From Bacillus sp. T33-2 (GTDB lineage Bacteria > Bacillota > Bacilli > Bacillales > Cytobacillaceae): a stretch of DNA of 64,000 nucleotides. Below are positions 1-7,281 of this stretch, one piece after another. Numbering within the stretch: the stretch's first letter is position 1; each line of letters starts with the position of its first letter. The translations under genes and the position numbers were made by a program. Where the stretch lies: the NCBI RefSeq assembly GCF_002860205.1, contig NZ_PGVB01000027.1:1-64000 (forward strand), written 5' to 3'. Below the pieces are notes generated by a model. It saw only the letters and a list, made by a program, of their open reading frames with translations. It made no database searches and had not been told where the DNA came from.

Positions 1-106
1 AGAAGCGTCCCTTGGGTATTCCCACGATTGAGGACCGTATTGTCCAACAAAGTGTGGTCAATGACGGTTTGATAAGGGGGAAGCCTTGAGAGAGGTTTCC
101 CTACTT
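1..106 (+). mobile_element. 3' remnant of a group II intron (reverse transcriptase fragment plus terminal hairpin)
   Basis: From base 3 the reading frame gives KRPLGIPTIEDRIVQQSVVN, which matches the finger motif of group II intron reverse transcriptases. In intact enzymes this motif is followed by several hundred more residues, but here the frame ends at a TGA at 87-89. The downstream DNA holds a hairpin (GGGAAGCC at 78-85 with GGTTTCCC at 96-103) ending in CTAC, which resembles intron domain VI and the 3' splice end. The simplest reading is an internal deletion joining the early RT domain to the intron 3' end. The 5' part lies outside the window, so how much of the element survives is unknown. 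Confidence 0.7.
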
Positions 107-407
107 TATTGTTATCCTGCCTCACTGCCGCGGAACACCTTTGTTCACTGCGGTGCATATACTGCACGGGCAAACTTTTTGGACATAAATTTGCACCTAA
201 AGCACTATGAAAATATTTCCCAATTCAATGCGTCTTTTCCGAAAAAAGTACGTCTAAGTAATAAAGTGCAGCATCAATATTTTGTTGAAGGAATATTGTT
301 CTGAATAACGAATAAATTAAGAAATGGAAATCGATTTCCTGTTATTTATGTATGTATGGTGCGTCACAATGTCTAAAAGCAAAATTAATAAGAAAAGTTG
401 GGGGAAC
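107..407. other. Intergenic stretch with no supported gene
   Basis: About 300 bases lie between the intron remnant and the VanW gene. One short open frame (86-304) has no ribosome site and an unremarkable composition, and I do not believe it is a gene. No clear terminator hairpin was seen. The promoter of the next gene is probably in the AT-rich last 100 bases, but no convincing -35/-10 pair could be fixed. Confidence 0.5.
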
Positions 408-1415
408 ATGGGTAAACGAACTAGGGTGGTATCATGTTTATTATTTTCCAGTTTGGTAGGGCTCACCGGGTGTGCAGATACAACTGCGAAAGAAGAGGAA
501 TTGGAGAAAAAAGTAGCGGAGCTGGAGAAGAAAATTGAAAATGAGAAATCCGCCGATGTAGAAAAAGTAGAAATAAAAGAAGAAAAACCAGTTTTATTAA
601 ATGTGGTGGACCCGATTACGAAAAACGTCATTAGAACCTTTAATCCTAAGGAGATGGGATTTGGTACAGATGATGCCAAGTATAAAGCAGAAATTGAAAA
701 ATGGGCCAAGGAACTGGCGAGGGGAACAGCAACCACTCCAGGATACGACCAAAGAATGATCCTTGATAAAATAGATGCAAATGGCCAGATCATAAAAGGA
801 AATCCGATGCGAATCCTTGAAGAAGCCGAGCTGACGCAAAAGGTCATTGAAGCTTCTGCCAAGGGTGGAGATGTGGAATTGCCAATTCATGTGGAGGAAA
901 GCGGCTATCGGCCCGAAGATGTTGCCACTTTGGGAGAAGAATTAGTTGCAGCCTATACAACCCGTTTTAACAGCGGCGTTGTTGGAAGAACAAAAAATAT
1001 CGAGTTGTCGGCCTTGGCCATAAATAATGTCATCGTCGGAAATGGAGACTACTTCTCATTTAACACAACAGTAGGGCCAAGTGACGAAGCCCATGGATAC
1101 CAGCCGGCGGAAGAAGCGATAAATGGTAAATTGGTGATGGGAATTGGGGGAGGAATCTGCCAGACGTCGTCTACACTTTACAATGCTGTCGACCAAATAG
1201 GGGTTAGTTACGTGGAAAAACATCATCACTCTGTGACTGTCGGTTATGTGCCGACAGGACGGGATGCTACGGTTTCTTATGGGGGCAAAGATTTTAGATT
1301 CCAAAATACGACAGGGGTCCCGTTTTTAATAAGGACGATCTTCGGCAACGGAACCCTTACAATAGAAGTGAGAACATCGGCGCATTATAAAGGAGTAATA
1401 AAAAAGGGTGTTTAA
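408..1415 (+). CDS. VanW family lipoprotein
   Basis: Predicted extracytoplasmic lipoprotein with a C-terminal VanW domain. The ATG at 408 follows a G-rich ribosome site and gives a typical lipoprotein signal: MGKR, a hydrophobic core, then the lipobox LTGC. A lysine/glutamate-rich coiled-coil follows (about residues 25-55). The VanW domain occupies the last ~150 residues, with the typical segments YFSFN, GYQPA, GGGICQTSSTLY and VPTGRDATV. VanW proteins occur in vancomycin-resistance clusters and widely in Firmicutes; their biochemical role is not established, though some are linked to peptidoglycan. An upstream ATG at 324 is in frame but would bury the signal peptide. Transcription ends at the hairpin at 1477. 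Confidence 0.85.
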   Translation: MGKRTRVVSCLLFSSLVGLTGCADTTAKEEELEKKVAELEKKIENEKSADVEKVEIKEEKPVLLNVVDPITKNVIRTFNPKEMGFGTDDAKYKAEIEKWAKELARGTATTPGYDQRMILDKIDANGQIIKGNPMRILEEAELTQKVIEASAKGGDVELPIHVEESGYRPEDVATLGEELVAAYTTRFNSGVVGRTKNIELSALAINNVIVGNGDYFSFNTTVGPSDEAHGYQPAEEAINGKLVMGIGGGICQTSSTLYNAVDQIGVSYVEKHHHSVTVGYVPTGRDATVSYGGKDFRFQNTTGVPFLIRTIFGNGTLTIEVRTSAHYKGVIKKGV

Positions 1416-1476
1416 TAGGTTAGAGATTCCTTGCCGGATTCATCAATTTAGATACAAACAATAATGCAAGTTGCCA

Positions 1477-1508
1477 GCTCGCTTGTCTTATTTACAAGCG
1501 GGCTTTTA
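1477..1508 (+). terminator. Rho-independent terminator after the VanW gene
   Basis: GCTCGCTTGT pairs with ACAAGCGGGC (one wobble) around a short AT loop, followed by TTTT. Confidence 0.8.
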
Positions 1509-1633
1509 TCCATTTCGGTATCAACCACCGAATCCATAAGCAAGTATATTTGTCAAAACATAATTATGGAAGCTTAATAGCAAAAGGTATAGAATTAACA
1601 ATTAATAGTGCATTGAATGGGGAGGGTATATTG

Positions 1634-2317
1634 GTGATTAAGGCTATTTTTTTAGATTTTTACGGAACAGTCGTCCACGAAGAAACGGAAACGATGATGA
1701 ACATTTGCCATAAAATTAAACAACAGTCCCTGACTGAAGCTTCAGCAGTTGAAATTGGCCAGTTCTGGATGAAGGAGTTTAACGATTTACTGATTGGCGG
1801 TCGCGGCGATACATTTTTAAAACAAAGGGAGCTGAGTGCTTCATCATTACGAAATACGCTTACCCAATTCCGTTCCGATGCGAACGAGGATGAATTGCTT
1901 GAGTCAATGTTCAACCATTGGAAAAATCCAAGCATCTTTACTGATGCGGCCGATTTTTTTGCCAAAAATACAATTCCTGTCTATATCCTCTCAAACGTCG
2001 ACCATGCTGATATTATTGAAGCAATAAACGTGTTACAGTTGAAAGTGGACCGGGTTATCACGAGCGAACATGTCAAATCTTATAAACCACATCGTGAAAT
2101 GTTCGATTATGCCTTAAAGGTAAGCGGGCGGTCTCCTGAGGAAGTGATGCATGTCGGTGACTCTTTGACAAGTGATGTTGCGGGAGCTAACCGTGTTGGT
2201 ATTAACAGTGTTTGGGTAAACAGATCCAACAAACAAGTCACTGGCAATGTGCAACCGGATTTTGTAGTTCAAGGCCTTAGTGAGATTTTAAGAATACCCG
2301 CTTTGGTGAATTTGTAA
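1634..2317 (+). CDS. HAD superfamily hydrolase (phosphatase-like)
   Basis: Haloacid dehalogenase-type phosphohydrolase, probably cytosolic, substrate unknown. Motif I is FLDFYGTVV near the N terminus (nucleophile Asp in DFYGT). Motif II is YILSNVD, motif III is the lysine in SYKPHREMF, and motif IV is HVGDSLTSDVAGA. The spacing and small alpha-helical cap suit the HAD-IA subfamily (YfnB/YjjG-like). The start is chosen at GTG 1634 (TTG 1631 is equally possible) because GGGGAGGG at 1619-1626 is the only good ribosome site; the frame extends 28 codons further upstream without one. The gene stands alone between a terminator and the FadR-like operator. Confidence 0.8.
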   Translation: MIKAIFLDFYGTVVHEETETMMNICHKIKQQSLTEASAVEIGQFWMKEFNDLLIGGRGDTFLKQRELSASSLRNTLTQFRSDANEDELLESMFNHWKNPSIFTDAADFFAKNTIPVYILSNVDHADIIEAINVLQLKVDRVITSEHVKSYKPHREMFDYALKVSGRSPEEVMHVGDSLTSDVAGANRVGINSVWVNRSNKQVTGNVQPDFVVQGLSEILRIPALVNL

Positions 2318-2362
2318 CTTAATCACCAATGTCGTGCCTGTCACGTTTGGGCATCAGCTGTT

Positions 2363-2384
2363 AATGAATGACCAATCATTCATT
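2363..2384. promoter_or_regulatory. FadR-like operator (perfect 9-bp inverted repeat)
   Basis: AATGAATGA, spacer CCAA, TCATTCATT: a perfect dyad. Its core TGAATGA-N4-TCATTCA matches the remembered Bacillus subtilis FadR (YsiA) box consensus TGAATGAMTANTCATTCA. It lies about 60 bp before the metallo-beta-lactamase-fold gene at 2444, where it could block transcription. FadR represses fatty-acid degradation genes and is released by long-chain acyl-CoA. Confidence 0.7.
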
Positions 2385-2443
2385 ATTTATGCCTGTGTTT
2401 CCAAACCTTAAGGAACTCATTCAGGGATAGGAGTGTTGATTGC

Positions 2444-3412
2444 GTGATAAGCTTGAAATCAAAAATTGAAACGATTCAGTTATCGACTGATTGGCCTGTC
2501 GGACCTGTCAATGTGTTTCTTGTTTATGGAGAAAAATTAACATTGGTCGATGCCGGGAGGAAATTAGGAAAAGCATGGGATGAATTCAACACAGCATTAA
2601 AAGCACTCGGGCTAAATGTCAAGGATATCGAACAAATTGTACTTACGCACCATCATGGTGATCATGTAGGTTTATTGGAGTATATTTTGGATGCAAATCC
2701 TATCCCTGTATATGCCCATGCGAATTGCCGGCCTTACTTAACTAAAGATGTTATTCACTCTGAAAACACATATCGGTTTTTTAAAGGGTTTTATACGGAA
2801 TTTGGCCTTGCGGAACAGCTTTCCCATGAACTGGCAAGCTTCAAAGGCTGGGACCAGCCATTTAACAGAAAGATTGATATATCAAAGGATTTAAATGAGG
2901 GAGAGCAGCTTCCAGGCTTAACCGGCTGGCGGGTCATTGACACGAAAGGCCATGCACAAAGTCATATTTCCCTATACAATTCTGTCGACAAGGTGTTAAT
3001 TGCCGGTGACCATTTAATCAAGCATATACCAGCCGGCATTTTCCTTGAGCCGCCGATAGAACCGGAGACCGAACGTTCCAGGCCGCTGATCCAGTATGTG
3101 GACAATCTGAAAAAGCTGGTGGAGTATCCCATTCAAATAACACTTTCTGGCCATGGGGAGCCGATTGACAATTCACGGGAACTGATAAATGAAACGCTTG
3201 AAAAAATTGATAAACGTGCGGCACGAGTGAGAAGCATGCTGTTGGACGGTAAAAAAAATGGCTATCAATTAGTGAAGAAATTGTACCCGGGCAGATTTGA
3301 AGGCGCAATGACCCTGCTGGCTTCCGATACAATCGGCCTTCTGGACCTTTTGGAAGACAGGGGAGAGATTGTGGCGCAGAACGAGGATGGCGTAATCTAT
3401 TACTCAACTTAA
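2444..3412 (+). CDS. MBL-fold metallo-hydrolase
   Basis: Metallo-beta-lactamase-fold hydrolase of 322 residues. The metal-binding motif THHHGDH is at about residues 68-74, a further His is in DTKGHAQSH, and the bridging Asp is in IAGDHL. The C-terminal ~80 residues (RVRSMLLDGKK onward) form a winged-helix-like extension seen in glyoxalase-II-like family members. The GTG start at 2444 lies 11 nt after AGGAG, a little long; a TTG at 2453 is an alternative. The FadR-like operator upstream suggests a role linked to acyl-CoA or fatty-acid degradation, for example thioester hydrolysis. That role is inferred only from the operator. Confidence 0.85.
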   Translation: MISLKSKIETIQLSTDWPVGPVNVFLVYGEKLTLVDAGRKLGKAWDEFNTALKALGLNVKDIEQIVLTHHHGDHVGLLEYILDANPIPVYAHANCRPYLTKDVIHSENTYRFFKGFYTEFGLAEQLSHELASFKGWDQPFNRKIDISKDLNEGEQLPGLTGWRVIDTKGHAQSHISLYNSVDKVLIAGDHLIKHIPAGIFLEPPIEPETERSRPLIQYVDNLKKLVEYPIQITLSGHGEPIDNSRELINETLEKIDKRAARVRSMLLDGKKNGYQLVKKLYPGRFEGAMTLLASDTIGLLDLLEDRGEIVAQNEDGVIYYST

Positions 3413-3450
3413 TCCACAGGCAAGCTAAGAAATAACTGTGCTGCAGATTC

Positions 3451-3477
3451 AAACGGAGGGGTGGTTCCTCCGTTTTA
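3451..3477. terminator. Bidirectional terminator between the converging MBL and OsmC genes
   Basis: AAACGGAGG / CCTCCGTTT stem with T-rich flanks on both strands. Confidence 0.8.
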
Positions 3478-3927
3478 GTTTGTTGAAATATTAATGAATG
3501 CCTGGAGTTCAATTTCGACGTTGCCCTGAATGGCGCGGCTGATCATGCATGACTTTTCAGCCTTTTCAGCAAGCCTCTGAGCCAATTGTATGTCCAGGTC
3601 TGTCGCATCTTTTTTCAGAAGGATAAAAGGCCGGTGGATAATTTTCTTATAGGTGATGATGGCGTTCGTCACGTCGACTATACCTTCCGACTCCATTGTT
3701 AAAGCTTCCTTCTCCAAATGACTCCGTTCCATCATCGCAGCAAGTGTGATGATATAACAGGTTGCTGCGGCCCCGAGAAGCATTTCATCCGGATTCGTAC
3801 CGATACCCGGGCCATCCATTTCCGGTGGAATGGAAACCTTTGTAATTAAATTACCAACTGAAATATCTCCAACATCATTTCGAAGTCCCGGCCAATTCGC
3901 CTGCAAATGAAAGTGATGTTCTGCCAT
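3475..3927 (-). CDS. OsmC family protein
   Basis: OsmC/Ohr-type protein of about 150 residues, a family of thiol-dependent (hydro)peroxide reductases. The two conserved cysteines are in ATCYIITLA and EKSCMISRAI. The TNPDEMLLGAAA segment is typical. Ohr/OsmC proteins detoxify organic or fatty-acid peroxides in the cytosol. On the minus strand GGAGGA directly abuts the first ATG (3933), which is too close, so the second ATG at 3927 (MAEHHF) is preferred. Confidence 0.88.
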   Translation of the reverse strand: MAEHHFHLQANWPGLRNDVGDISVGNLITKVSIPPEMDGPGIGTNPDEMLLGAAATCYIITLAAMMERSHLEKEALTMESEGIVDVTNAIITYKKIIHRPFILLKKDATDLDIQLAQRLAEKAEKSCMISRAIQGNVEIELQAFINISTN

Positions 3928-3972
3928 TGTCATTCCTCCACTCGGCCATTTTCAGACCATTTTAATCCATAA

Positions 3973-4170
3973 ATGATAAAAAAACTAGCGAACCGCACTA
4001 AGACTAACAAAAGGTTCTTCAGTGGCTGTACTTTTAGACGGGGAAAAGGCAAGATTTTTTATTACCGGCCAGGGCACGAGACTTTTCCTGCCTATCATCA
4101 TAAAGATATCCAGAAAATTATCAGTATCGCTGCAAATGGGCAGCTCCCTTATCCAAGAGCCCGGTTTTAA
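3973..4170 (+). pseudogene. C-terminal fragment of a ThuA-like (trehalose utilisation) protein
   Basis: The frame reads FFSGCTFRRGKGKIFYYRPG, then HETFPAYHHKDIQKII. This matches the C-terminal end of ThuA-like domain proteins, where SGCTF, RGxGRIFYFRPGHET and YxPTYY/VIANAVRW-type segments end the fold. Only about 60 of some 240 residues remain. The N-terminal two thirds are absent, because the OsmC gene starts immediately upstream on the other strand. No ribosome site precedes the frame. Probably a dead remnant. Confidence 0.6.
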
Positions 4171-4281
4171 AAACATGGGTTGGTAATAGTAGGATATTAA
4201 GTAGATTGTATGTCAAAATTTGCTAATGGGTAGAAATCTTCAGATTGTAGCAATTTATGTACAAAGGAGGTGTGCCTCAAC

Positions 4282-4437
4282 ATGCCGAGAGGAAAAGAAC
4301 TGGAACAGCTGCCGATGTCCAATACGCTGCCGGGAATGGGTGACTCAAAAAGCAAGTACAACAGGGAAACGCTTGAACCATTGATTGGGGGAGAACAGCC
4401 TGAACCGTCCAGGTCTACAAAAAATAACAAAAAATAA
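4282..4437 (+). CDS. Small hydrophilic protein, possible spore-associated peptide
   Basis: A 51-residue peptide starting MPRGKELEQLP and ending STKNNKK, preceded by an ideal AAAGGAGG site 11 nt before the ATG and followed by a terminator. It is rich in Pro, Gly, Lys and Glu with no hydrophobic segment. The NTLPGMGDSKSKYN segment weakly recalls minor small acid-soluble spore proteins of the SspO type, and QPEP recalls SspP, but the similarity is not strong enough to name it. Confidence 0.65.
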   Translation: MPRGKELEQLPMSNTLPGMGDSKSKYNRETLEPLIGGEQPEPSRSTKNNKK

Positions 4438-4445
4438 GCAAATAA

Positions 4446-4484
4446 AAAGACAGAGGATAAGATTTTTCTCTGTCTTATTTTTTT
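4446..4484 (+). terminator. Rho-independent terminator
   Basis: AAGACAGAG / CTCTGTCTT stem followed by a T-rich tail. Confidence 0.8.
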
Positions 4485-4625
4485 ATGTACAATTTCATTC
4501 TTAAAAAAGCATTGCTGAAAATACAAAGTGGAAGTAAAATGCATGTAAGTCAGCATCCCTGTCGATACCACTGAAAAAATGGCTTTTCTTCTTTAGTCGA
4601 TGAAATTACTCTGGATGGTGTTCAT

Positions 4626-5864
4626 GTGGAAATTACGAAACATCTGCTTCTAAACTTGTCTCTTGTACTTGTCCTGTTATTTTTTATGCAAATGCTTAGC
4701 GAGCGTTGGAACGAAAAAGACGAGCATAACCTGGTGTCTCTGCTCTATTTTATCCTGTCAATCTTCACCTGCTTTGTTTTCTCGGTCCAAGCCCAGGACG
4801 GGATTTACTTTGATTTAAGGCAGGTACCTTTGATTCTTGGCATTCTCTACACTGGGAATGCTTTCCTGCTCGCTGTCCTCACTATATTAATGAGGGGATT
4901 TATCGGAATAGACGAGGGCTTCTGGGTCTCAGCAGCAGTTTTCATCATGTTGTCACTCCTGTTAAAGTGGTTACATGGCTGGTTTATTGAAGCTACTTTT
5001 AAAATGCGTATGGCGGTTTCAGTTCTTATTAATGTTTTTACCTCATTCATTTTGCTGGAAATGATCACAGTTATCACAAAGCCTGTCATCAATGCAGAAA
5101 CCTGGATCAGTTTCATCTTTATTCCCGCAATTGCAGCCGGAATTATCAGTTATTCAATCGAAACACTCAGGCACAATGCCCTGATGCGGCAAAAGCTTGC
5201 CAAAGCTGAAAAAATAGAGGCTGTCAGCCATATGAGCGCGGCTATATCACATGAAATCCGGAACCCATTGACAACGGTTAAAGGCTTTCTGCAGCTGTTG
5301 AAAGAGGAAGAGGATTCACTGGATAAAAGGAAGGAATTCATTGAGATTGCCGTCCAGGAATTAGACAGAGCAGAACAGGTTATAAGTGATTATCTCACAT
5401 TTGCAAGGCCATCCATCGACCAGGTGGAAGAAATCGAACTGCATAAAGAGCTAGCCCACGTCTTAAATATCCTTCAGCCGATGGCAAACATGAATGGAAT
5501 TGAAATCGTCCACCAACTTTCCCGTGATTTAAAAATCCAGGGAGACCGGCAAAAATTCACACAGGGATTCATCAATTTGATCAAGAATGGCCTTGAAGCG
5601 ATGCCAGATGGTGGCACTCTTACGGTCCGGACAAGCAGGGCAGGAAATTCGGTGAAAATCCTCGTTTCTGATACAGGCATCGGAATGTCTGAAGAACAGC
5701 TCGACCGGCTTGGTGAGCCATATTACTCCACCAAAGGCAAGAAGGGAACAGGATTGGGAATGATGGTGACTTACAGCATTATTAGAGCCATGAACGGAAA
5801 AGTTGAGGTAACGAGCATGGCTGGAAAAGGCACATCGTTCATCATCACTTTTCCAGTGATATAA
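4626..5864 (+). CDS. Membrane sensor histidine kinase (KinB-like)
   Basis: A 412-residue sensor kinase. Five to six transmembrane helices fill residues 5-175, in the 5TM sensor style. Then come HisKA with the phospho-acceptor H209 (ISHEIRNPLTTVKGF) and an HATPase domain with N, G1 and G2 boxes (DTGIGMSEEQLDRLGEPYY, KKGTGLGMMV). Overall length, layout and the LGEPYYS segment resemble KinB, which feeds the sporulation phosphorelay in B. subtilis. No response regulator lies beside it, which fits a phosphorelay kinase. The start is a GTG at 4626 with a weak ribosome site. Confidence 0.85.
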   Translation: MEITKHLLLNLSLVLVLLFFMQMLSERWNEKDEHNLVSLLYFILSIFTCFVFSVQAQDGIYFDLRQVPLILGILYTGNAFLLAVLTILMRGFIGIDEGFWVSAAVFIMLSLLLKWLHGWFIEATFKMRMAVSVLINVFTSFILLEMITVITKPVINAETWISFIFIPAIAAGIISYSIETLRHNALMRQKLAKAEKIEAVSHMSAAISHEIRNPLTTVKGFLQLLKEEEDSLDKRKEFIEIAVQELDRAEQVISDYLTFARPSIDQVEEIELHKELAHVLNILQPMANMNGIEIVHQLSRDLKIQGDRQKFTQGFINLIKNGLEAMPDGGTLTVRTSRAGNSVKILVSDTGIGMSEEQLDRLGEPYYSTKGKKGTGLGMMVTYSIIRAMNGKVEVTSMAGKGTSFIITFPVI

Positions 5865-5918
5865 ATAAGGTAACCTCAGTGCGGCTTGAATCGTAAGAGG
5901 GTTAATTAAAATCGATGA

Positions 5919-5950
5919 GCGGCTTCCTGCTTACAGCAGGAGGCTTTTTT
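5919..5950 (+). terminator. Rho-independent terminator after the kinase gene
   Basis: GCTTCCTGCT / AGCAGGAGGC stem followed by six Ts. Confidence 0.85.
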
Positions 5951-6048
5951 CCGGTTTTACGCCCGGAAAAGATAAAAAAATTATTTTCTGGGTGCATGTC
6001 CTTTTCTGTCCTTTTTCCATATATAGAGGGTGAAGGGAGGTGAGAGGC

Positions 6049-6264
6049 ATGGCACAGGCAATGTTAAAAGATTCAAGCATCAGGCTGCTGTTTGAAACTG
6101 GCATGGACGAAAAGGGAGAGCCAATTTTTAAAGGCAAAACCTACAACAATGTAAAAAAGGAAGCGACTCCTGACCAGGTTCAGCAAGCCGCCCAGGCTCT
6201 TGCAGGACTTTGCGGATACCCGCTAAGTGTTGTAGAGCGTACTGACAACTTTGACATCATCTAA
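6049..6264 (+). CDS. DUF1659 family protein
   Basis: A 71-residue protein of the DUF1659 type. The GKTYNNVKKEAT and VVERTDNFDI segments fit the family. The ATG at 6049 is chosen because GGGAGGTGAGAGGC lies just before it; a start at 6040 would overlap that ribosome site. First gene of a conserved Bacillus trio with DUF2922 and YvrJ proteins, of unknown function; 34 nt separate it from the next gene. Confidence 0.8.
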   Translation: MAQAMLKDSSIRLLFETGMDEKGEPIFKGKTYNNVKKEATPDQVQQAAQALAGLCGYPLSVVERTDNFDII

Positions 6265-6298
6265 TCCATTCGAAATCAATAAGTAGGAGGTGAATACA

Positions 6299-6517
6299 AT
6301 GGCTAAGACACTGGAATTGCAATTTGTGACCGATCAGGGCAAAAATGCCCGGCTTACCGTCGATAATCCAAAGGAACCGGTTGACCAGGCGGCCGTGAAG
6401 CTTGCGATGCAGGCAATCATCGCATCGAATGCCTTCTCGACAAGCTCTGGCAGCCTTGCTGCTGTAAGTGGCGCAAGAGTCGTCGAGCGCAACGTGACAG
6501 AATACGAATTAGCGTAA
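6299..6517 (+). CDS. DUF2922 family protein
   Basis: A 72-residue DUF2922 protein (ELQFVTDQGKNARLTVDNPK, then AAVKLAMQAIIASNAF). The ATG at 6299 is preceded by GTAGGAGGTG; the in-frame GTG at 6290 lies inside that site. It has no membrane segment or Cys. The function is not known. The hairpin after its stop may make the downstream yvrJ less expressed or separately transcribed. Confidence 0.82.
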   Translation: MAKTLELQFVTDQGKNARLTVDNPKEPVDQAAVKLAMQAIIASNAFSTSSGSLAAVSGARVVERNVTEYELA

Positions 6518-6529
6518 CAGCAGCAACGG

Positions 6530-6562
6530 GGGCCGGCTTCCTTTTTGGAACCGGCCTCTTTT
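6530..6562 (+). terminator. Terminator between the DUF2922 gene and yvrJ
   Basis: GGGCCGG...CCGGCCTC hairpin ending in TTTT, placed inside the trio. Confidence 0.7.
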
Positions 6563-6590
6563 AATCTCTTAATTAAGGAGGTAAAGGAAA

Positions 6591-6734
6591 ATGGATCAGC
6601 TTATTCCGTTCATAAGCGATGTCGGTTTTCCGATTGTCGTGACGCTGTACTTGCTTCACCGTATTGAGGCAAAGCTTGACAACGTTGTCCAATCGATCCA
6701 AAGTCTCCCTGAACGGCTGCAAGAAAGGCCTTAA
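6591..6734 (+). CDS. yvrJ: YvrJ family small membrane protein
   Basis: A 47-residue protein starting MDQLIPFISDVGFPIVVTLY with a single transmembrane helix and a short amphipathic tail (RIEAKLDNVVQSIQSLPERL). This is the YvrJ signature. A strong AAGGAGG lies 7 nt before the ATG. YvrJ peptides are often found with DUF1659 and DUF2922 genes; the function is unknown. Confidence 0.85.
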   Translation: MDQLIPFISDVGFPIVVTLYLLHRIEAKLDNVVQSIQSLPERLQERP

Positions 6735-6751
6735 GACCTAATTACCTTAAC

Positions 6752-6780
6752 TTGACATTCCTTCATAAAGGTGCTAAATT
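6752..6780 (+). promoter_or_regulatory. Sigma-A-type promoter of the cold shock gene
   Basis: TTGACA (6752-6757), 17-nt spacer, TAAATT (6775-6780). Transcription would start near 6787, giving a leader of about 150 nt before the cold shock ATG. Such long leaders are typical of csp mRNAs and change structure with temperature. Confidence 0.7.
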
Positions 6781-6939
6781 TAAGATAGCCGGTTGCATCG
6801 TTAAGGGTTTATGCAATTAGCTTGTTCTAATGTTTGAAAACGTTTGAATAAGTTGAAGTGATGAGGTTAAACTATACGTTGTAAATTGGTAAATTTAACA
6901 CATGGCTTAAGTTAAGCCAATCTAGGAGGATTTTTTTTA

Positions 6940-7140
6940 ATGAAAAACGGTAAAGTAAAATGGTTTAACTCTGAAAAAGGTTTCGGATTCATCGAAGCTG
7001 AAGATGGCAACGACGTTTTCGTTCATTACTCTGCAATTCAAACTGAAGGTTTCAAAACATTAGAAGAAGGTCAAGAAGTTACTTTCGAAGTAGTTGAAGG
7101 TGCTCGTGGACCACAAGCTGCTAACGTTCAAAAAGCATAA
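6940..7140 (+). CDS. Cold shock protein (CspA/CspB family)
   Basis: A 66-residue single cold shock domain, the full normal length. RNP1 is KGFGFIE and RNP2 is VFVHYSAI. It binds single-stranded RNA/DNA as an RNA chaperone in the cytosol. AGGAGG sits well upstream of the ATG behind a T-run. It is monocistronic, with its own promoter at 6752, a long leader and a terminator at 7162. Which csp paralogue it is cannot be decided from this alone. Confidence 0.95.
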   Translation: MKNGKVKWFNSEKGFGFIEAEDGNDVFVHYSAIQTEGFKTLEEGQEVTFEVVEGARGPQAANVQKA

Positions 7141-7161
7141 TTAACGGATAACTTCCATTAC

Positions 7162-7187
7162 AGCTCAGCCGATTGGCTGGGCTTTTT
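7162..7187 (+). terminator. Rho-independent terminator of the cold shock gene
   Basis: AGCTCAGCC / GGCTGGGCT stem followed by TTTTT. A second palindrome, GGCCGAATCGGCC (7197-7209), follows and may serve the opposite strand. Confidence 0.85.
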
Positions 7188-7281
7188 ATATTTTTGGCCG
7201 AATCGGCCAGAATCCTCTTGCATACTGCACGGTTTGGTGACACGAAACGCCATCAACTTATGGCTCATGGATATTTTCTTC

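Noticed and set aside
86-304. 72-codon open frame after the intron remnant
   Set aside because: No ribosome site, starts inside the intron hairpin, and composition is not protein-like.
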